64,000 nt of DNA from assembly GCA_017744355.1 (NCBI GenBank), contig JAGIBK010000005.1, positions 1 through 64,000 on the forward strand, in the 5' to 3' direction. The DNA is from a bacterium (GTDB lineage: Bacteria; Cyanobacteriota; Sericytochromatia; S15B-MN24; UBA4093). Every line of letters starts with the position of its first letter. The first letter of the stretch is position 1. Both the position numbers and the translations under genes were made by a program. Positions 25,580 through 35,779 of this stretch are shown piece after piece. Under the pieces are notes generated by a model, which saw nothing but the letters and a program-made list of their open reading frames with translations, was not told where the DNA came from and ran no database searches.

Positions 25580-26515
25580 ATGGCCACCACGACCCCTCGC
25601 GTTGAGATCCTGTACTTCACCGATCCCTTTTGCTCCTGGTGCTGGGCGCTCGAGCCCGTGCTCTACCGGATCAAGGAGACCTACCGCGACCAGGTGCGCA
25701 TCCGCCCGGTGATGGGCGGGCTGGTCGAGGACATGGCCCGCTTCGTCGATGCCGCCAACGGCATCTCCAGCACCGCCGACGTGGCCCCACACTGGGAGCA
25801 CGTGGCCCAGGTCACCGGCCAGCCCATCGACGGGGGCTTCATGCGCTCGAACACCGACCCGCACTGGGGCACCTGGCCCGCCTGCACGGCGGTCGCAGGG
25901 GCGGCCTTGCAGGGCGAAGCCCAGGGGGAGGCCTACCTGCGTCGCCTGCGCCGCGCGGCCCAGGCCGAGGGCCGTAACGCCTCGGACCCTGCGGTCTACC
26001 TGGGCGTGGCCCGCGAGGTCGAAGGCCTCGATGTGGCGCGCTTCGAGGCTGATCTCGAAAGCGGTGCCGCCGCCCAGGCCTTCCAGGCCGATCGCGTCCT
26101 CTGTGCTCGCTACGGCGTGCGCTCGTTCCCGACCCTGGTCTTCCACTCGCTCTCGCCCAGCGAAGGCGATCGCCCCCTCTTGGTGAACGGAGCCCGCGAC
26201 TTCGAGACCCTCCGGCAGGTCCTGCTCCGCCTCGCGCCGGATCTCCAGGCGCAGGCCGTCCGGAGCGTGCCCGACGTCTTGAAGGCCTACGGCCCCATGA
26301 CCACCCGCGAGCTTTCCGAGCTGCACGGCGACGCGACGAGCGCATCCCTGGAGGCGCTCCGCGCGGCCGGGAGCGTGCGATCCTTCCCCGTGAAGGGCGG
26401 CGACTTCTGGGAGCTGGGCACTGCCGCGCAGGGCGCCCTGCCTCCGGTCGAGCTCGTCGAGCTGGCCGGTGGCGACGGCTTCAGCTGCGACCTGGAAACC
26501 GGGATCTGCGGCTAG
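25580..26515 (+). CDS. DsbA/FrnE-family thioredoxin-fold protein (SpxH/YjbH-like)
   Basis: 311 residues. The active site FTDPFCSWCWALEP (Cys19-x2-Cys22 region) is the signature of the FrnE/YjbH DsbA branch, with an inserted helical domain and cis-Pro region RSFPTLVF (about 193-200). There is no signal peptide, so it is cytoplasmic, unlike periplasmic DsbA. The last 70 residues form an extra winged-helix-like segment (MTTRELSELHG). AAAGGAG precedes ATG 25580. Co-occurrence with MarR and DoxX suggests a thiol or quinone-stress function; YjbH relatives deliver Spx to ClpXP, but that is not shown here. Confidence 0.82.
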   Translation: MATTTPRVEILYFTDPFCSWCWALEPVLYRIKETYRDQVRIRPVMGGLVEDMARFVDAANGISSTADVAPHWEHVAQVTGQPIDGGFMRSNTDPHWGTWPACTAVAGAALQGEAQGEAYLRRLRRAAQAEGRNASDPAVYLGVAREVEGLDVARFEADLESGAAAQAFQADRVLCARYGVRSFPTLVFHSLSPSEGDRPLLVNGARDFETLRQVLLRLAPDLQAQAVRSVPDVLKAYGPMTTRELSELHGDATSASLEALRAAGSVRSFPVKGGDFWELGTAAQGALPPVELVELAGGDGFSCDLETGICG

Positions 26516-26533
26516 GCCCTTTTCTTCAACGCC

Positions 26534-26564
26534 CGAGGCCCCGAAGCGTCGCTTCGGGGCCTCG
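26534..26564. terminator. Bidirectional-type hairpin between convergent genes
   Basis: A perfect 13-bp stem (26534-26546 with 26552-26564) with a 5-base loop lies between the DsbA-like gene (+) and the LPP20-like gene (-). No T-run on either side, so termination strength is uncertain. Confidence 0.6.
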
Positions 26565-26579
26565 AACGTCGAAAGGGGC

Positions 26580-27395
26580 TTAGAGGATGATGGCGAGCGG
26601 GAGCTTGGCGCCGTCCTTGAGGGCGGCCTTCACCTTGTTCGCATCCTCCTCGGTCAGGAGCACGTCGGCACGGGTGGGGCCGTAGGCGCGCTTGGCCTTG
26701 ATCTTGAGGGGATTGTCGCCGCTCTGCTCCTTGGCGCCATCGGGCAGGTGATAGTAAGCGAGCGGCAGGTCGGTGGCGATCACGCGGCCGGCGGCGTCGC
26801 GCACCCGGGCCTTGAGGGCGGGCTGGGCGCCGGTGCCGCGGGCGTCGATGACCAGCCCGCTGGGCTTGGTCTTGGGGTCGATGCTCGCGGTCGCCGTCGC
26901 GTTGCCGAAGACGACCTTGGCGAGCCCCTGCGGCCCCGCGAGGGGGACCTCCATGGTGACCTCGACCGAGCCGTCGGCCCAGTAGTGGACGTCGGTGGCG
27001 CGGGCCTCACGGATGAGGTCGTTGACCCCGAGGCGGGTCTGGTCGTCCACGGCGGTCAGGTCGCGCAGGTGGGCCTCCGAGGTGACGCGGAGGGCGTCGA
27101 GGGCATCCGATAGGCGTCGGTAGCCGTCGGCAAAGGCGATGCGCTTGGCCATCAGGCGCCGCTGGGCGAGCGCGCCCCGCTCGGGCGCCATCCCGATGCC
27201 CTTGATGCGCAGGACGAAGCGGGACCAGTCGATCGATAGGCCGTCGTCGTCCTTCTCCACCAGGATGCTGCCGCTCGCGGCAAGCGTAGCGCTCGCCGTC
27301 GCCACCTCGGTGGAGGGCGTGGCCTGGGGGGCTGCGATCGCAGCGGGGGCGATCGCGAGGCTGAGGGCGAGGGCGGCGAGCAATGCGCGCTTCAT
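26580..27395 (-). CDS. Exported LPP20-like protein of unknown function
   Basis: 271 residues with a clear signal peptide (MKRALLAALALSLAIAPAAIAA). The segment RRLMAKRIAFADGYRRLSDAL followed by VDDQTRLGVNDLIREA and VTMEVPLAG resembles the LPP20/FlgP-like secreted domain. No lipobox is seen, so it is probably periplasmic. ATG 27395 has AAGGAG 11 bases upstream. Role unknown. Confidence 0.6.
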   Translation of the reverse strand: MKRALLAALALSLAIAPAAIAAPQATPSTEVATASATLAASGSILVEKDDDGLSIDWSRFVLRIKGIGMAPERGALAQRRLMAKRIAFADGYRRLSDALDALRVTSEAHLRDLTAVDDQTRLGVNDLIREARATDVHYWADGSVEVTMEVPLAGPQGLAKVVFGNATATASIDPKTKPSGLVIDARGTGAQPALKARVRDAAGRVIATDLPLAYYHLPDGAKEQSGDNPLKIKAKRAYGPTRADVLLTEEDANKVKAALKDGAKLPLAIIL

Positions 27396-27423
27396 TGGAT
27401 CGGGCACTCCTTAGGCCGGAAAA

Positions 27424-27503
27424 ACGTTCCTGCAGGACAGCGAGAGACGAGTTTTTCTCTGGCAAGACCTGGCTTTGCGCCGTCTCTCGCTGCCTTACGG
27501 AAC
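27424..27503 (-). ncRNA. Structured RNA element upstream of the LPP20-like gene
   Basis: On the minus strand GTTCC (27499-27503) pairs with GGAAC, and a perfect 12-bp stem (27481-27492 with 27438-27449) encloses a 31-base apical region containing GGCGCAAAGCC; a further CC/GG step extends it. TTTTT follows the closing strand. It could be the terminator of the chemoreceptor gene or a riboswitch-like leader of the LPP20-like gene. Class not identified. Confidence 0.45.
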
Positions 27504-27536
27504 AGCTGAGGGCTCTATCGCGGGAAAGTGCCTAAG

Positions 27537-29645
27537 TTATACCATGATCGACCCCTCGGCGCGCAGGGCAGGTGCGAGCGCCTTCCGGCCCGCCGGATCG
27601 CCCGCTTCTTCCGTGCCCAGCTCGAAGACGGCGACCGCCTCGTGCAGACCGTTCGCCTGATCCAGCAGGGCCCCGGCCATGGTCGAGACGCGCGCGGTCG
27701 AAGCGCTCATCTCTTCGACGGCCCGAGCGATCGCCTGCATGGCCTCGAAGACGTCGTTGCCCTCCGTCTTCTGGCGAGCGGTCGCGGTGGCAACGGAGTG
27801 GATCTGGCGGGCCATGTGCTGGACGGCCTCGTCCACCTGCTGCTTGCTGCTTTCCATCTGCTCGGCGGCCGCGACGATCCGAGAGGAGGCCTGCGCCTGC
27901 TCGTGGGTGGCGGTCGCGATCGATTGCATCCGGCTCGAAACCTCGGCGACCGAGGTGCTGATCCGCTGGAGTGCCTCACCGGCCTGGCCGGCCGTTCGTG
28001 CGCCCGCGGTGATGCTCTCCACCCCCGCCTGGGTCACATGGACGGCCTTGTCCGTCTCCGTCTGGATGGCGCCGATCCGCTGCTGGATGTCGCGGGTGGC
28101 GTTCGAGGCGCGTCCGGCGAGCTTGCGGACCTCGTCGGCGACCACCGCGAAGCCCCGGCCGTGCTCGCCCGCTCTTGCCGCCTCGATGGCCGCGTTGAGC
28201 GCCAAGAGATTGGTCTGCTCGGCGATATCCTCGATCGCCTCGACGATGGTCCCGATCTCGGCCGAGGCCGAGGCCAGCTGCCGGATGGTCGCGGCGAGCT
28301 CCGTGACGATCCGGGCGGTGTCGTCGAGACCCGCGACCGCCTCGCCGACCGAGCGGGCGCCATCCTCGGCCACGACCCTCACCCGAGCGGTCGCCTGGTC
28401 CGCATCCGAGACGTTGCGGCCGACCCCCTGGATCGCCTCGGCCAGCGCCGTGATGGCGGTGTGGGTCTCGGTGATGGCGGCCCCTAGCCGTTGGACGCCG
28501 GTGCCCATCCCGCCGGCCTGGGCGCTCAGCTGCTGGACGCTCGCATCGACCCGGTCGGCGTCCAGCACGATCCGCTCCATGGAGCCTGCGACGCGCTCGA
28601 CGGCTTGCGACTGGCGGTCGGTCCCGGCGACGAGGGCGCGGCTGGTGTCCGAGATGGTCGAGGCCGACTCCTGGACCGCGTGCGCCATCTGCCGAACGCG
28701 CCTGACGAGCGCTCTCAGGTTCGCGATCATCCGGGCGATGGCGTGGCCGAAGCGATCGACGTCGCTCTTGGGGGAAATGTCGCGGCTCAGGTTGCCCTCG
28801 CTCATCAGGCCCGCGATCGCCCCGACCTCGCGAAGGTAGGCGAGGGTCTTCTCGAAGGATCGCGCAAGACTGCCCATCTCGTCGTTGCGCTGGGTGATCG
28901 TCACGCTCAGGTGCTGGTCCAGGTTGCCTTGAGCCAGCTGCTCGCCGACTTGCTGTAGATCGAGGATCGGGCGCGTGAGGCGGCGGGCGATGACGAAGGC
29001 GGCGATCGCCGCCAGCAGCATGCCGATCAGGTACATCTGGAGGATAACGTCACGCAGGGACATCTGGCTCTGCTGGAAGCCCTTGGCGTTGATGTCCATG
29101 GCGATGAGGGAGCGGACGCCCTGGGCGCTCTGGACCGGAGCGTAGGCCGTCAGCCAGGTGCCGTATTCGTCGGTGTAGAGGTCGCGGCTGACGCTCGGGC
29201 GCTCCCATCCATCGAGCAGGGCGGGATCCTTGACCTCGTAGGGGGCGCCGAGCGCGCTGAAGATGGGGGAGTCCGGCTTGGCCGCATCCACCATGAACTG
29301 CCAGCGGGTGGATCGGGGGTCTCCACCGATGGGCTTCATGGTGTAGACGTCGTTGATGTTGCCGTGGCTCGCCTGCAAGCGCCGGAGCTGCTGATGGACC
29401 TTCTGGTAGGCTCCATCGTCCATGGTCCGGACGCTTTCGAGCGCATCCCCGTCCACCGCGGCGCTGATCAAGCTGATCTCTTCGCGCAGCCGCTCTCGGA
29501 ACTGATTCAGGGAGAAGGCGCTCGATTGCTGGTAGAAGAGCCAGCATCCCAGCGCCAGGATGACGGCGGTGGTCAGCAGGAAGAAGGCCAGGAACTGGCC
29601 TTGCAGCCCCGGGGTCCAGCGAGCAGGACGGTACGGTGAAGCCAT
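27537..29645 (-). CDS. Methyl-accepting chemotaxis protein
   Basis: 702 residues, an inner-membrane chemoreceptor. Membrane helices at about 17-39 and 200-222 flank a periplasmic sensor of about 160 residues ([21 protein letters not shown], a Cache-like pattern). A HAMP domain follows ([23 protein letters not shown]) and a second HAMP-like stretch near 285-330. The signalling tip [19 protein letters not shown] and [15 protein letters not shown] is at about 480-515, where it contacts CheA and CheW. Alanine/glutamine-rich helices supply methylation sites. GGAGG precedes ATG. No che genes are in the window; ligand unknown. Confidence 0.92.
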   Translation of the reverse strand: MASPYRPARWTPGLQGQFLAFFLLTTAVILALGCWLFYQQSSAFSLNQFRERLREEISLISAAVDGDALESVRTMDDGAYQKVHQQLRRLQASHGNINDVYTMKPIGGDPRSTRWQFMVDAAKPDSPIFSALGAPYEVKDPALLDGWERPSVSRDLYTDEYGTWLTAYAPVQSAQGVRSLIAMDINAKGFQQSQMSLRDVILQMYLIGMLLAAIAAFVIARRLTRPILDLQQVGEQLAQGNLDQHLSVTITQRNDEMGSLARSFEKTLAYLREVGAIAGLMSEGNLSRDISPKSDVDRFGHAIARMIANLRALVRRVRQMAHAVQESASTISDTSRALVAGTDRQSQAVERVAGSMERIVLDADRVDASVQQLSAQAGGMGTGVQRLGAAITETHTAITALAEAIQGVGRNVSDADQATARVRVVAEDGARSVGEAVAGLDDTARIVTELAATIRQLASASAEIGTIVEAIEDIAEQTNLLALNAAIEAARAGEHGRGFAVVADEVRKLAGRASNATRDIQQRIGAIQTETDKAVHVTQAGVESITAGARTAGQAGEALQRISTSVAEVSSRMQSIATATHEQAQASSRIVAAAEQMESSKQQVDEAVQHMARQIHSVATATARQKTEGNDVFEAMQAIARAVEEMSASTARVSTMAGALLDQANGLHEAVAVFELGTEEAGDPAGRKALAPALRAEGSIMV

Positions 29646-29818
29646 TTTGCCTCCGTGAAGCGTGGTGGGGCTAAGAGTCTAGCGCGCGCAAGCGATGGAC
29701 GCCAGGTTGCTACCCCTTCGAATCGCGGGGGCCTCCCCCTCTCTCTCTGCCCTGGACAGAACGGTCCACCCTTGCTAGGATGCGCCTTCTCGATGAAATT
29801 TTGCTGAATGGAGGATCC

Positions 29819-30292
29819 ATGGCCACGGTTCAAGAACGCCTCACGGCGCTCGGCATCTCTCTTCCTGCCCCCAATGCGGCGGTCGCCAACTACCTCCCGG
29901 TCGTGGAGCTGGACGGCTGGATCTACGTCTCGGGCCAGTTGCCCATGGCGAACGGCGCTTTGACCTGCACCGGCAAGGTGGGCGCCGACGTCGGCGTCGA
30001 TGATGCTTACCAGGCCGCGCGCCTCTGCGCCATCAACGGCCTGGCCCTGATCAAGAGCGCGCTGGGCGGCGGGGACGATGCCCTCGAGAACGTGCGGATC
30101 GTGCGCGTCGGCGGCTTCGTGGCGAGCGCTGAGGGCTTCACGGGCCAGCCCAAGGTCATCAACGGCGCTTCGGACCTCCTGGTCGAGGTGCTGGGGGACA
30201 ACGGCCGCCATGCGCGTGCCGCGGTGGGCGTGGCCGAGCTGCCCCTGGGGGCGGCCGTCGAGGTCGAGTTCGTCGCCAAGAAGCTCGGCTGA
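29819..30292 (+). CDS. RidA/YjgF family protein (long variant)
   Basis: 157 residues, longer than canonical RidA (about 128) and matching the YjgF_YER057c_UK114-like variant. It has SGQLPMANG (41-49), the [18 protein letters not shown] core and [32 protein letters not shown] ending, with the active-site Arg in GRHARAAVG. RidA enzymes hydrolyse reactive enamine/imine intermediates released by PLP enzymes; the long variants are less well characterised. ATG 29819 is preceded by GGAGGA. The upstream 170 bases contain no other feature I can support. Confidence 0.85.
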   Translation: MATVQERLTALGISLPAPNAAVANYLPVVELDGWIYVSGQLPMANGALTCTGKVGADVGVDDAYQAARLCAINGLALIKSALGGGDDALENVRIVRVGGFVASAEGFTGQPKVINGASDLLVEVLGDNGRHARAAVGVAELPLGAAVEVEFVAKKLG

Positions 30293-30321
30293 TAGACCTC
30301 AACCAACCATTGATTCACCCG

Positions 30322-30348
30322 AGGGCGCCCAAGTGGGCGCCCTTCTCC
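30322..30348 (+). terminator. Intrinsic terminator after the RidA-type gene
   Basis: AGGGCGCCC (30322-30330) pairs with GGGCGCCCT (30335-30343) across an AAGT loop and is followed by TCTCCTGTTG. Confidence 0.75.
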
Positions 30349-30439
30349 TGTTGTGGGATGTCTCGCTCTCCTATTTAAGGGTTCGGCATCGCCTCCTATG
30401 ATGGGCGCGCATCCAGGCCGGGCGCAAAGGAGGCGGGTG

Positions 30440-33400
30440 ATGGACGGTCGAGAGGCGGCTTCGAGACTGCGGTCCCTTCGCGTGACCATGTGGCCGGAGC
30501 GGGTGGTCCCGGTCGCGGAGCTCGAAAAGGAGCTGCGCGCCACGATATCCGGCGAGGTGCGCTTCGACGCCGGCTCTCGCGCCCTCTACGCTTCCGACGC
30601 CTCGAGCTTCCGGGAAGTCCCCATCGGGGTGGTGATCCCGAAGAGCGTCGAGGACGTCCTGCAGACGCTCGCCGTCTGCCGCCGTTTCGGGGCGCCGATC
30701 CTCTCCCGGGGCGGCGGCACCAGCCTCGCGGGCCAGTGCTGCAACTTCGCCGTCGTGCTCGACTTCTCGAAGTACCTCAACCGCATCCTGGAGCTGGCTC
30801 CCGCCGAGAAGCGGGCCCGCGTCGAGCCGGGCATCATCCTTGACTCCCTGCGTGAGGCCGCAGAGGCGCACCACCTCACCTTCGGCCCCGATCCCGCCAC
30901 CCACAGCCGCTGCACCCTCGGCGGGATGATCGGCAACAACGCGTGTGGCGTCCACGCCCAGATGGCCGGCAAGACCTCCGAGAACATCTTCGAGCTCGAG
31001 ATTGCGACCTATGATGGCCTGCGCATGAGGGTCCGCAACCACTACGAGGATCACGAGCTCGATGCGATCATCCAGGAGGGTGGCCGGCGCGGCGAGATCT
31101 TCGGGCGCCTCAGGGCCCTGCGGGACAAGTACGCCGACCTCATCCGGGCGAAGTTCCCGCCGATTCCGCGCAACATCTCCGGCTATCCCCTCTACTACTT
31201 GTTGCCGGAGCACGGCTTCAACCTCGCCGGTGCCCTGGTCGGCACCGAGAGCACGTGCGTCACGATCCTCGAAGCCACGACGCGCCTGGTCGATAGCCCA
31301 CCCGTGAAGAGCCTCGTGGTCCTCGGCTTCCCGGATATCTACACCGCCTGCGATCGCCTGCCCGATATCCTCGCGTGCGAGCCGATCGCCCTCGAGGGCA
31401 TGGACGACGAGCTCATCTCGTACATGCAGAAGAAGCACCTCCACACCGAGCACCTGGACCTCCTGCCACCGGGAAGGGGCTGGCTGATCGCGCAATTCGG
31501 CGGCCAGAACCGCGAGGAGGCCGATCGGGGGGCGAAGGCCCTCTTGGACGCGTTGCGAGCAGGGCCCAATCCGCCGGAGATGCGCCTCTTCGACCTTTCG
31601 GAGAAGGAGGTCCAGCTCTGGGGAATCAGGGAATCGGCCGTCGGTGCCACGGCCATGGTGCCGGGGATGGGAGACACCTGGCCGGGCTGGGAGGATTCCG
31701 CGGTCGCCCCGGCGAAGCTCGGCGCTTACCTGCGCGATCTGCGCGCCTTGATGAACCGGTATGGCTATCACGGTGCCTACTACGGCCACTTTGGGCAGGG
31801 ATGCCTGCACTGCCGGATCGACTTTGACATGGCGTCGGCGGAGGGCATCAAGCTCTACCGCGCCTTCATGGAGGAAGCCGCAGACCTGGTGGTCCGCTAC
31901 GGCGGCTCCTTCTCGGGCGAGCACGGCGACGGCCAGGCCCGGGCCGAGCTCTTGCCCAAGATGTTCGGGCCGGAGCTCATGGAGGCCTTTAGGGAGTTCA
32001 AGTCCATCTGGGATCCCGAGGGCAAGATGAACCCCGGCAAGATGGTGAATCCCTACCCTCTGGACGCGCACCTGAGGCTGGGCACCGGGTACAACCCGCC
32101 GAACCCGAAGACCCACTTCAAGTTCCCCGAGGAGGGCGGCAGCTTCGCCCATGCGGCCCTGCGCTGCGTGGGGGTCGGCAAGTGCCGCCGGATCGAGGGC
32201 GGCACCATGTGCCCGAGCTTCATGGTGACCCGCGAGGAGAAACATTCGACCCGCGGCCGGGGCCATGCGCTCTTCGAGATGCTGCAGGGCGACGTCCTGA
32301 AGGGCGGCTGGCGCGACCCGCACGTGAAGGAGGCGCTCGACTTGTGCCTCTCTTGCAAGGGTTGCAAGGCCGAGTGTCCCGTGAACGTGGACATGGCCAC
32401 CTACAAGGCCGAGTTCCTCTCCCACTACTACGAGGGCCGTTTGCGCCCCCGCTCGGCGTACGCGATGGGCCTCATCAACCGGTGGGCACGTCTGGCCTCT
32501 CGCCTGCCTGCGATCGCGAACTTCCTGACGCAGGCGCCGATCGTCTCCGAGCTGGCCAAGCGCTTGGCGGGTATCGCGCCGGAGCGCGACTTTCCGGCCT
32601 TCGCCCCCGAGACCTTCAGGGCCTGGTTCCGCCGGCGCGAGCGCCGAAACGAAGGCGAGGCGCGGGTCATCCTCTGGGCGGACACCTTCAACGACCACTT
32701 CCACCCGGAGGTGGCCAAGGCCGGCGTCGAGGTGCTCGAAGCGGCCGGGTTCCAGGTCGTCGTGCCCGACGAGCCCCTCTGCTGCGGCCGCCCCCTCTAC
32801 GACTACGGCTTTCTCGACAAGGCCGAGGCTCAGCTGACGCAGATCCTCGAGGTCCTGAGGCCGGAGATCAGGGCCGGCATCCCGATCGTGGGCCTGGAAC
32901 CGAGCTGCATGGCCGTCTTCCGCGACGAGTTGACCAACCTCTTTCCCCATGACGAAGACGCCAAGCGCCTCAAGCAGCAGGCGTTCATGCTCAGCGAGTT
33001 CCTGGACCAGAAGGCACCCGATTTCGAACTGCCCGCGCTCTCGGGGAAAGCCGTGGTGCACGGCCACTGCCACCACAAAGCCGTCCTGGACTTCAGGACG
33101 GAGCGTCGCCTCATCGATCGCCTCGGCCTCGACTGGCACGAGCCGGACACGGGCTGCTGCGGCATGGCGGGCTCGTTCGGGTTCGAAGAGGACAAGTGCG
33201 ACGTCTCGATCAAGGTCGGAGAGCGCTTGCTCTTGCCTGCCGTGAGGGAGGCCGGCGACGAGGTCCTCGTCGTGACGGACGGCTTCAGCTGCCGGGAGCA
33301 GATCGCCCAGGGAACGGGCCGCCATGCCCTTCACCTGGCGGAGGTGATCCGCGACGGCCTGCGCGCCGAGGGGCGACTGGCCGAGCCCGAAGCGGAGACG

Positions 33401-33511
33401 ATCGGCGAGGAAGCCCGCGCTCTATCCCGCATCCCCCTCATGGTCGGGGCGGGGGCGCTTGCGATCGCCGGCCTCTTGGCCTGGGGGGCCATGCAGCGCA
33501 GGCGGGGCTAG
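30440..33511 (+). CDS. FAD/Fe-S D-lactate dehydrogenase-like oxidoreductase with C-terminal membrane anchor
   Basis: 1023 residues, a fusion like YdiJ or cytochrome-type D-LDH. In order: FAD-binding PCMH domain (about 40-260, phosphate loop [11 protein letters not shown] 89-99), FAD-oxidase C-terminal domain with [14 protein letters not shown] and [14 protein letters not shown], a 4Fe-4S region (CVGVGKC near 576 and [13 protein letters not shown] near 635), then two CCG/heterodisulfide-reductase-type domains (LCCGRPLYD near 780, [11 protein letters not shown] near 904). A hydrophobic helix at about 1000-1017 ([16 protein letters not shown]) is followed by QRRRG, a tail anchor. AAAGGAGG precedes ATG 30440. 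The lactate permease next to it points to lactate, probably D-lactate, oxidised to pyruvate with electrons passed to quinone; other 2-hydroxyacids are possible. Confidence 0.85.
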   Translation: MDGREAASRLRSLRVTMWPERVVPVAELEKELRATISGEVRFDAGSRALYASDASSFREVPIGVVIPKSVEDVLQTLAVCRRFGAPILSRGGGTSLAGQCCNFAVVLDFSKYLNRILELAPAEKRARVEPGIILDSLREAAEAHHLTFGPDPATHSRCTLGGMIGNNACGVHAQMAGKTSENIFELEIATYDGLRMRVRNHYEDHELDAIIQEGGRRGEIFGRLRALRDKYADLIRAKFPPIPRNISGYPLYYLLPEHGFNLAGALVGTESTCVTILEATTRLVDSPPVKSLVVLGFPDIYTACDRLPDILACEPIALEGMDDELISYMQKKHLHTEHLDLLPPGRGWLIAQFGGQNREEADRGAKALLDALRAGPNPPEMRLFDLSEKEVQLWGIRESAVGATAMVPGMGDTWPGWEDSAVAPAKLGAYLRDLRALMNRYGYHGAYYGHFGQGCLHCRIDFDMASAEGIKLYRAFMEEAADLVVRYGGSFSGEHGDGQARAELLPKMFGPELMEAFREFKSIWDPEGKMNPGKMVNPYPLDAHLRLGTGYNPPNPKTHFKFPEEGGSFAHAALRCVGVGKCRRIEGGTMCPSFMVTREEKHSTRGRGHALFEMLQGDVLKGGWRDPHVKEALDLCLSCKGCKAECPVNVDMATYKAEFLSHYYEGRLRPRSAYAMGLINRWARLASRLPAIANFLTQAPIVSELAKRLAGIAPERDFPAFAPETFRAWFRRRERRNEGEARVILWADTFNDHFHPEVAKAGVEVLEAAGFQVVVPDEPLCCGRPLYDYGFLDKAEAQLTQILEVLRPEIRAGIPIVGLEPSCMAVFRDELTNLFPHDEDAKRLKQQAFMLSEFLDQKAPDFELPALSGKAVVHGHCHHKAVLDFRTERRLIDRLGLDWHEPDTGCCGMAGSFGFEEDKCDVSIKVGERLLLPAVREAGDEVLVVTDGFSCREQIAQGTGRHALHLAEVIRDGLRAEGRLAEPEAETIGEEARALSRIPLMVGAGALAIAGLLAWGAMQRRRG

Positions 33512-33516
33512 GGCGC

Positions 33517-35130
33517 ATGCAGCTTCCCGTCGATCCGCTGCACTGGGCCTTGGCCCTGCTGCCCATCGTCCTTTTGTTCGTGCTGCTCGCGGCCTTCCGC
33601 TGGAAGGGGGTGGAGGCGGGTCCGGTCGGGATGTTCGCGGCGGCGGCGATCGCGCTCGTCGCCTTCCGGACGCCCTGGCACACCCTGGCGGTGGCGAGCG
33701 GAAAGGGGGTCTGGGATGCCCTCTTCATCCTCTACGTGATCTGGCCCTCGCTCCTCTTCTACCAGATCACCCGGCGAGCGGGTGCTTTCGATGCGCTGCG
33801 CCAGGGGCTCATGCGCTTCAGCCAAAACGAGTTCTTTCTCGTCCTGGCCTTCGGCTGGGTCTTCAACTCCTTCTTGCAGGGCGTCGCCGGCTTCGGCACC
33901 CCCATCGCCATCGTGGCCCCCTTGCTGATCGCCCTCGGAGTGGCGCCCCTGTACGCGGTGGCCATCCCGCTCATCGGGAGCGCCTGGGGCCACCTGTTCG
34001 GAACCTTGGCGGCATCCTGGTTCACCCTGCTTCGCGTGACCGGTTTGACCGACCCGGGCCCGACGGCGCTTCAGGCCGCCATCCTGCTGTGCATCCCCGT
34101 CTTCGGAGCGGGGGCGGGCATCGCCTGGATGTACGGCAGGGGGCCGGTCCTGCGCAAGAGCTGGCCCTTGCTCGCGATAGGCAGCGTCCTCATGGGGGGC
34201 GGTCAGATCCTCGTGACCCTCTGGGATCCGGCTTTGGCGGCCTTCCTCCCGTCCTTCGTGGCCTTGCTGGCGCTTTACCCCCTCTCCCGCTGGAAGCGCT
34301 TCGCAAGGCCCTTCGAGGGCTTGGGGCCGAGTCCCATCATGCGGCGGAGACAGCCTCAAGAGGGTGCCGCAGCGCCCGCGATGGGCCTCGGAATGGCCCT
34401 GTTCCCCTACCTGGTCTTGACCCTGGTGGCCGTCCTGGTGAGCGCCTATCCGCCGCTTCATGCCTTCTTCAAGGGGCTTCAGTTCGGCTTCTCGTTTCCG
34501 AGCGTCGGGACCGGCTTCGGGCTCGTCACCGCGGGAGCAGCGCCCTACTCGCCTTTTTCGCCCTTCGCGCACCCCGGCGCCTACTTGCTGGTGACGTCGG
34601 GCCTGAGCTACGCGGTCTATCGCCGCTGCGGCTATTACGCCGCAGAGCACGGGCGAGAGGGCCTGTTTCGAAGCCTCACGCGCGAGGCGGTGCCCACCTC
34701 CGTGGCCGTCATCAGCTTCCTGGTGACGAGCTGCGTGATGAGCCACTCGGGCCAGACCGAGGTGCTCGCCCTTGGGATCTCCCAGGTCGCCTCGCCTCCG
34801 GTCTACGCGTTCACGAGCGGCTGGCTTGGGGTCCTGGGGGCGTTCATGACCTCGAGCACGACAGCTTCCAACGCCCTCTTCGGGGCGCTGCAGATGCGGG
34901 TCGCGCACCTCGAGGGCCTCCCGGTCTCGACCGTGTTGGCGGCTCACTGCACCGGCAGCGCCATCGGCAACGCCATCGCGCCGGCCGACGTGGTGCTGGG
35001 GACGGCGACGGCGGGGAATGCCGGTGACGAGGGGGAGGTCCTGCGCAAGACGATTCCCTGGACGCTCGTGATGGGCTTGTTGTGCGGGGCGGGGAGCCTT
35101 CTGCTGGCGGCGCTCCGTCCTGCGCTCTAG
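33517..35130 (+). CDS. lctP: L-lactate permease family transporter
   Basis: 537 residues with about 13 membrane helices. The family signature VFNSFLQGVAGFGTPIAIVAPLL, and SHSGQTEVLALG and TSSTTASNALFGALQ near the C-terminus, identify LctP/LldP lactate:H+ symporters, which carry D-lactate, L-lactate and glycolate. It starts five bases after the dehydrogenase gene, so the two form one operon. ATG 33517 has only a weak AGGG upstream; the long in-frame extension into the dehydrogenase gene is ignored. Confidence 0.93.
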   Translation: MQLPVDPLHWALALLPIVLLFVLLAAFRWKGVEAGPVGMFAAAAIALVAFRTPWHTLAVASGKGVWDALFILYVIWPSLLFYQITRRAGAFDALRQGLMRFSQNEFFLVLAFGWVFNSFLQGVAGFGTPIAIVAPLLIALGVAPLYAVAIPLIGSAWGHLFGTLAASWFTLLRVTGLTDPGPTALQAAILLCIPVFGAGAGIAWMYGRGPVLRKSWPLLAIGSVLMGGGQILVTLWDPALAAFLPSFVALLALYPLSRWKRFARPFEGLGPSPIMRRRQPQEGAAAPAMGLGMALFPYLVLTLVAVLVSAYPPLHAFFKGLQFGFSFPSVGTGFGLVTAGAAPYSPFSPFAHPGAYLLVTSGLSYAVYRRCGYYAAEHGREGLFRSLTREAVPTSVAVISFLVTSCVMSHSGQTEVLALGISQVASPPVYAFTSGWLGVLGAFMTSSTTASNALFGALQMRVAHLEGLPVSTVLAAHCTGSAIGNAIAPADVVLGTATAGNAGDEGEVLRKTIPWTLVMGLLCGAGSLLLAALRPAL

Positions 35131-35160
35131 TGCCTGTGGCTGTTTCGTTAGGAGCGTGGC

Positions 35161-35343
35161 ATGAGGTGGCGCTTACTGGGCTTGGCCTTTGTCCTGTGCT
35201 TGCTGTCCCTGCCTGCGTTGAGTTTCGGGACGTCGCGAGGCATGGCGCTGCTATGGTGGATGGGGCTGCTCGCGCTAGGGGTTGGTGGCTTGATCCCCGT
35301 GCTGCTCCGCGCTGGGCTATTCGGCCGAGGGGAAGAGCGCTAG
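35161..35343 (+). CDS. Small two-helix membrane protein downstream of the lactate permease
   Basis: 60 residues with two hydrophobic helices (about 4-25 and 29-50) and the charged end FGRGEER. TTAGGAG precedes ATG by six bases, 30 bases after the permease, so it is probably co-transcribed. Its last 27 bases overlap the convergent PPC-domain gene. I do not recognise a family; it may assist the permease or the anchored dehydrogenase. Confidence 0.6.
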   Translation: MRWRLLGLAFVLCLLSLPALSFGTSRGMALLWWMGLLALGVGGLIPVLLRAGLFGRGEER

Positions 35344-35745
35344 GCCCGTCTGCGGATCCCGCGTGCGAGCGAGCGGCACGCTCAGCACGTCCAGGAAAAC
35401 CTCCAGGGTGGGCCAGACGATGGCCTGTAGCAGGTGGCCCCCGTGGGCGCTCCCGTTCGACGTGCCGATCACCGCGTGGCAATGCACCTTCAGCTGCCCC
35501 TCGAAAAGGCTGATGTTGCCGATCAAGGAGCACGCCTCGACCTGCTCGTTCCAGGTGTTCGGTTGGTAGTCCTTGCGCGCCCGGTCGAAGTACCCGAGGG
35601 TCACCGAGCTGAAGGCACCGATCGCCGTGAAGCGCGCGGCCTGGATTTGCTTTTCTGCGGCGAGTTTTAGGAGGCCGTCGAGGAACGACTCACCCGGGGC
35701 GAAGGCGATGAGCCGCGTTCTGGGATCCACTTCAGTCCAGATCAA
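35317..35745 (-). CDS. PPC domain (DUF296) protein
   Basis: 142 residues covering one PPC/DUF296 domain: GESFLDGLLKLAAEKQIQAARFTAIGAFS, EACSLIGNISLFEGQLKVHCHAVIGTSNGSAHGGHLLQA with the metal-binding-type His cluster, and EVFLDVLSVPLAR. Prokaryotic PPC proteins are trimers of uncertain role (in plants the domain occurs with AT-hooks). The start is TTG 35745 with AGGAGG seven bases upstream. Confidence 0.82.
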   Translation of the reverse strand: MIWTEVDPRTRLIAFAPGESFLDGLLKLAAEKQIQAARFTAIGAFSSVTLGYFDRARKDYQPNTWNEQVEACSLIGNISLFEGQLKVHCHAVIGTSNGSAHGGHLLQAIVWPTLEVFLDVLSVPLARTRDPQTGLALFPSAE

Positions 35746-35779
35746 CGCGTCGCCTCCTGATTGTCGGTTACGGGGTGCG

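Noticed and set aside
27424-27503. Cyclic-di-GMP-I riboswitch
   Set aside because: Only the word GCAAAGCC is shared; the rest of the conserved core and tetraloop-receptor arrangement is not visible. Kept as an unassigned structured element.
30371-33334. Very long antisense open frame (about 987 codons) opposite the dehydrogenase gene
   Set aside because: High-GC DNA gives long shadow frames; the opposite strand has clear FAD, Fe-S and CCG motifs, and this frame has no recognisable family or ribosome-binding site.
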